This document shows positions 7,601-10,170 of a stretch of DNA of 10,170 bases, one piece after another. Location of the stretch: NCBI GenBank assembly GCA_030039895.1, contig JASHUR010000069.1, positions 1 through 10,170 of the forward strand, in the 5' to 3' direction. Below the pieces are notes generated by a model. That model searched no databases. It was not told the origin of the DNA and saw nothing but the letters and a program-made list of their open reading frames with translations. This stretch comes from Acidobacteriaceae bacterium. Lineage in GTDB: Bacteria > Acidobacteriota > Terriglobia > Terriglobales > Acidobacteriaceae. The position numbers and the translations under genes were made by a program. Within the stretch, counting starts at the first letter, position 1, and the number at the start of each line of letters is the position of its first letter.

Positions 7601-8451
7601 GCCTGAGCCGTGGCATCCAGGCCGGCGTCTCCTACACCTATTCCCACTCGCTCGACGAGCAGAGCGCGATGGGCCTCTTCTTCAACGGAAACAACCCGCT
7701 CGACCTGCATGACGGCTACGCCTCATCCGACTTTGACCGTACGCACGTGATCAACTTCAACTACTCGTTTACCTCGCCCAATTTCTTTGCGGAAAGGTCT
7801 TGGGCAGGACGCATCGCCAACGGCTGGACGCTGGAAGGTCTCACTGTGCTGCAAAGCGGCCAGCCCTACAGCATCATCGATTACTCCGGCGCCGTGGGCA
7901 GCATCTACTACGGCACATCGGACGGCATTACCAACCCCATCGTTCCGCTGGCTCCCGGCTGCAAGCCGCAATCGGCCTACACCGGCCACTCAGGCGCCTT
8001 CGGAACTCCCGCGCTCAACGCCGCCTGCTTTACCCTGCCGCTGCTCGCTCCGGGCTCGCTCAACGGCGGCATCCCTTCCAACGATCTCTATGAGACCGGC
8101 TTCACCAGCGGACAGCGCAACATCTTCCGCCAGGCCTTCCAGAAGCGCGCCGATGTCTCACTCGTAAAAACCTTCAAAATTTCCGAAAGGATTTCTGCAA
8201 AATACAACTTCGATGTCTTCAACCTGACCAACAGCGCCAGCTTTGACATTCCGAATGACAACGTGGCGCAGAACGAAGGCTACAACGACTTCCCGGTCGA
8301 GGGCACCCCGGCTGCTCCGTCTCCGTCGGCGTGCGCACAGGGTAACGCTCCGCCCGACACCTTCTTCAACTGCCCCACCGGTCTGGGATACGTCTCCCAC
8401 ACCATCGGGGCGCCGCGTCAGATTCAGATGTCTCTTCACCTCAGCTTCTGA
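4624..8451 (+). CDS. Oar-like TonB-dependent receptor with N-terminal carboxypeptidase-regulatory-like domain
   Basis: A 1275-residue outer-membrane protein. A signal peptide is clear: MSKMKG, a hydrophobic stretch (about 7-20), then SRA with likely cleavage after A23. Residues about 27-113 form a beta-sandwich carboxypeptidase-regulatory-like (CnaB-related) domain, with GAITGLVTDSSGSAL and TDGTYNFFNLPIGTYSL as hallmarks. A plug-like region follows (about 125-290), including NSFLLNGVDASN. The segment GGPIIKDKLFYYLAYQ (332-347) is typical of Oar-like proteins, then comes a long beta-barrel rich in aromatic and asparagine residues, ending in phenylalanine (SLHLSF) as expected for barrel assembly. 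No clear TonB box was seen, which is common in this group. The eight cysteines all lie in the C-terminal half in four close pairs. A GAGG at 4609-4612 lies 11 nt before the ATG; an internal ATG at 4633 is an alternative. Such proteins are thought to import or bind large or scarce substrates (glycans, peptides, others); the neighbours hint at nitrogen compounds, but this is inference. Confidence 0.93.
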   Translation: MSKMKGLFATFLLLLVFPVASRAQQTLGAITGLVTDSSGSALTDTTVTAVGMQTGLTRVVKTGTDGTYNFFNLPIGTYSLSFTHNGFDTQKVASILVQADRTASVNMQLKVGEVSTSVTVQDTPLLNAVDTTNGYVLDKTQIDSIPLPTGSFTGAAILAPGVNAELPGGTGSNSGMGNAPIWANGQRDTSNSFLLNGVDASNLFNGKSTSQVASARIVNNTGVGNLGAGGVEQSSASVYLAIGNALPTPAPETLSEIRVNTSMYDAQQGSTSGAHIDMSTASGTNQIHGGLYFNRGTDWLNAAPFFFKQSTFLPSNEMVPQLHRYTAGGDVGGPIIKDKLFYYLAYQHVHAADQEIGISRLIVPPGLTDDRSPSALAAVANANWDDDVTPNEINPVALFLMQYKFPDGQYLVPSATTDAPATYSDPFNSSIPGTSYFSADQAVANLDWDATPSDTLSAKYYYQHDPLNAPYAYSNVSGFNQLLDTGSQVASLNNTQILSPSFSVTEVMGFIREKAYGVNQQPFTPQQAGINTFGSTYFPGISIIDAYGNNSPNNPNYLYDVPLNIGPGSFTQSPFTGLFQNRLMPSANAIWTAGRHTVTFGASYSYTQLNVRNERTGKGMIATPDFANFLLGNLAYQNDDFTTTSFMLGNANRYYRSNQVGLYLQDKFQIIPTLSLTAGIRYDWDGGLTEKYGRIFNFDPSLYSFDGNEVVSNGFIVAGNNKQFPTKGVSNTTLTGRQWGIGPRVGLAWQPKKFDGNVVVRTGTGIYYDRGELFTYLSPGYAAGEVTGGPFGVTMTPPFVNTIQCPGAPSFVSACTGDINLSNPWGTTPGFQPSGNPADITKYLPTVSEIEDFAQLFSVATYNRANKLPYTINYTLDVQWQPRNDLAVDIGYVGNVGRHEVIPVPFNQAGTATPSNPIHGQKYTYGYAVQTQPCDYYSCSPATLPDGTQYLSTYEGGNIDLRVPYVGYSAESETYKAAGISAYNSLVAHLEKRLSRGIQAGVSYTYSHSLDEQSAMGLFFNGNNPLDLHDGYASSDFDRTHVINFNYSFTSPNFFAERSWAGRIANGWTLEGLTVLQSGQPYSIIDYSGAVGSIYYGTSDGITNPIVPLAPGCKPQSAYTGHSGAFGTPALNAACFTLPLLAPGSLNGGIPSNDLYETGFTSGQRNIFRQAFQKRADVSLVKTFKISERISAKYNFDVFNLTNSASFDIPNDNVAQNEGYNDFPVEGTPAAPSPSACAQGNAPPDTFFNCPTGLGYVSHTIGAPRQIQMSLHLSF

Positions 8452-8470
8452 TCGCTCGCCTCCACCAGTC

Positions 8471-8528
8471 ACGGTTTGAGGCTGCCCTTAATTCTTCAAA
8501 AGGGGCAGCTTCAAACCGTTCTCTTTTG
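8471..8528 (+). terminator. Intrinsic terminator of the TonB-dependent receptor gene
   Basis: A 17-bp stem joins 8471-8487 with 8503-8519 around a 15-nt loop, starting 19 bp after the receptor stop codon. In plus-strand RNA all positions pair (8480 with 8510 is a G-U wobble), and the stem is followed by the U-rich TCTCTTTT. In minus-strand RNA that position is a C-A mismatch and no U-tract follows, so the element mainly serves the receptor transcript. Its 3' arm overlaps the last codons of hutU on the opposite strand. Confidence 0.8.
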
Positions 8529-10170
8529 CCGTCTCGATCGCCGCTTCGTATCCCGCGTCCGCATGCCGCATCACCCCTGTCGCCGGATCATTGAACAGCA
8601 CGCGCGCAATGCGTTTGTCCGCCTCAGCGCTTCCGTCGCACACAATCACCACGCCCGCATGCTGCGAATATCCCATGCCCACGCCGCCTCCGTGATGAAA
8701 GCTCACCCACGTCGCGCCGCCCGCCACATTCAGCATCGCATTCAGCAGCGGCCAGTCGGACACGGCGTCTGACCCATCCCGCATCGCCTCCGTCTCGCGA
8801 TTCGGACTCGCCACTGATCCCGTGTCCAGATGGTCGCGCCCGATCACAATCGGGGCCTTCAGCTCTCCGCTGCGCACCATGGCGTTGAACGCAAGCCCAG
8901 CCTTGTCCCGCTGCCCCAGGCCCAGCCAGCAAATGCGCGCCGGCAGTCCCTGAAATTGAATCCGCTCCCGCGCCATGTCCAGCCAGCGGTGCAGGTGCGC
9001 GTCCTCCGGAAACAGTTCCTTGATCTTCGCGTCCGTCTTGTAAATGTCCTCCGCATCGCCTGACAGCGCCACCCATCGAAATGGCCCCTTGCCTTCGCAA
9101 AACAGAGGACGCACATACGCCGGCACAAATCCCGGAAAATCAAACGCATCCTTCACGCCCTCATCCAATGCCACCTGCCGGATGTTGTTGCCGTAATCAA
9201 ACACCGGAACACCCATCCGCTGAAACTCGAGCATCGCCTGCACATGCGCCGCGCAGCTCTCCGCCGCCGCCTTCCGCAGCGCCGCATGCCGCTCCGGATT
9301 CACCGCATCTGCCCTCCACTGCTCAACCGTCCACCCCAGCGGCAGATAGCCGTTGATCAAATCGTGCGCCGAGGTCTGGTCCGTCACCAGATCCGGCTTC
9401 ATCCCACCCTTCCGCGCCCGTCCCGCCAGCTCCGGCACAATCTCCGCCGCATTGCCCAGCAGCCCGATGGACACCGCCTCGCGCCGTTCGCAGTGGTGCT
9501 TCAGCAAGGCCAGCGCATCGTTCAGGTCCTTCGCCTGTTTGTCCAGATATCGTGTCCGCAGCCTGAAGTCGATCCGCGACTGCTGGCACTCGACAATCAG
9601 CGAACACGCTCCGGCGAATGTCGCCGCCAGCGGCTGTGCCGCGCCCATTCCACCCAGCCCCGCCGTCAAAATCCAGCGCCCGCGCAGGTCGCCGCCGTAG
9701 TGCCGCCGTCCGGCTTCCTCAAATGTCTCGTACGTCCCCTGAATGATCCCCTGCGACCCGATATAAATCCAGCTCCCCGCCGTCATCTGCCCGAACATCA
9801 TCAGGCCCTTGCGATCGAGCTCGTTGAAGTGCTCCCAGTTGGCCCACGCCGGAACCAGATTCGAGTTCGCAATCAGCACCCGTGGCGCATCTGCATGCGA
9901 CTTGAACACGCCCACCGGCTTGCCCGACTGAATCAGCAGTGTCTCATCCGGCTCCAACTCGCGGAGCCGACGCAGAATCTCATCAAAGCACTCCCAGTTG
10001 CGCGCCGCTCTGCCGATCCCTCCATACACCACCAATTGCTGCGGATTTTCCGCCACCTCCGCGTCCAGATTGTTCTGGATCATTCGATACGCGGCCTCGC
10101 TCAGCCAGTTCTTGCAGCTCAGCTCGCTGCCGCGCGGCGCGCGAATCTTCCGTTCCGGATCAAACCGCCT
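8488..10170 (-). CDS. hutU: Urocanase (urocanate hydratase), N terminus cut by right edge
   Basis: Urocanase adds water to urocanate to give 4-imidazolone-5-propionate, the second step of histidine degradation, in the cytoplasm and with tightly bound NAD+ as electrophile. The frame is open from the TAA at 8490-8488 to the window edge (560 residues visible). Reading beyond the internal ATG at 10083 continues the family sequence (IRAPRG...CKNWLSEAAYR before MIQNNLD), so the true start lies outside, probably only a few codons away given the usual length of about 555-560. Landmarks, numbered from the window edge: YGGIGRAARNWEC near 49-61, GQMTAGSWIYIGSQG near 127-141, the NAD+-binding LTAGLGGMGAAQPLA near 168-182, DQTSAHD near 264-270, and the signature FQGLPARICW near 406-415 with catalytic cysteine C414 (codon 8931-8929). 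GDHLD-like GRDHLDTGSVASPNRE and HHGGGVGMG are also present. No disrupted motif was seen. The gene converges on the receptor gene; other hut genes would lie to the right. Confidence 0.97.
   Translation of the reverse strand, partial: RRFDPERKIRAPRGSELSCKNWLSEAAYRMIQNNLDAEVAENPQQLVVYGGIGRAARNWECFDEILRRLRELEPDETLLIQSGKPVGVFKSHADAPRVLIANSNLVPAWANWEHFNELDRKGLMMFGQMTAGSWIYIGSQGIIQGTYETFEEAGRRHYGGDLRGRWILTAGLGGMGAAQPLAATFAGACSLIVECQQSRIDFRLRTRYLDKQAKDLNDALALLKHHCERREAVSIGLLGNAAEIVPELAGRARKGGMKPDLVTDQTSAHDLINGYLPLGWTVEQWRADAVNPERHAALRKAAAESCAAHVQAMLEFQRMGVPVFDYGNNIRQVALDEGVKDAFDFPGFVPAYVRPLFCEGKGPFRWVALSGDAEDIYKTDAKIKELFPEDAHLHRWLDMARERIQFQGLPARICWLGLGQRDKAGLAFNAMVRSGELKAPIVIGRDHLDTGSVASPNRETEAMRDGSDAVSDWPLLNAMLNVAGGATWVSFHHGGGVGMGYSQHAGVVIVCDGSAEADKRIARVLFNDPATGVMRHADAGYEAAIETAKENGLKLPLLKN

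Noticed and set aside
10081..10083. ATG taken as the urocanase start
   Set aside because: The frame continues upstream with conserved urocanase sequence (IRAPRG and NWLSEAAYR), so this methionine is internal.

Overview
The window looks like a chromosomal segment of an Acidobacteriota bacterium, probably class Terriglobia. The DNA is GC-rich, and there is one very large (1275-residue) outer-membrane protein with an N-terminal carboxypeptidase-regulatory-like domain followed by a TonB-receptor-type plug and barrel. This Oar-like architecture is strongly expanded in that phylum. The taxonomic call is inference; there is no rRNA or other marker gene here.

Layout, left to right. (1) 1-508, minus: the N-terminal part of allantoinase (allB), running off the left edge. 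(2) 509-564: a 56-bp divergent intergenic gap; a short inverted repeat (503-515) overlaps the allB start codon and reaches into it. (3) 565-1523, plus: a tightly coupled pair of zinc-dependent deaminases of the cytidine-deaminase fold, guanine deaminase (guaD) and, 2 bp later, a cytosine deaminase resembling yeast Fcy1. (4) 1520-4278, minus: two transporters, an NCS2/AzgA-type purine permease (promoter-proximal) followed by an APC-superfamily permease. The APC gene converges on the deaminase pair with physically overlapping stop codons. (5) 4279-4623: a 345-bp divergent intergenic region, AT-richer than the genes, with two hairpins in the presumed leader of the next gene. (6) 4624-8451, plus: the Oar-like TonB-dependent receptor. 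(7) 8471-8528: a strong hairpin terminator whose 3' arm lies inside the end of the next gene. (8) 8488-10170, minus: urocanase (hutU), complete at its C terminus and cut at its N terminus by the right edge.

The theme is scavenging nitrogen from heterocycles. An outer-membrane receptor and two inner-membrane permeases could bring substrates in. Guanine deaminase makes xanthine and ammonia, cytosine deaminase makes uracil and ammonia, allantoinase opens the ring of allantoin (the later product of the xanthine-urate route), and urocanase handles the second step of histidine breakdown. The enzymes joining xanthine to allantoin (xanthine dehydrogenase, urate oxidase and following steps) and the other hut genes are not in this window. 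No mobile element, CRISPR array, tRNA or rRNA was seen. I found no convincing new defence or mobile system; the most unusual points are the Fcy1-type deaminase paired with guaD, the structured leader before the receptor, and the shared 3'-end architecture at both convergent gene junctions.
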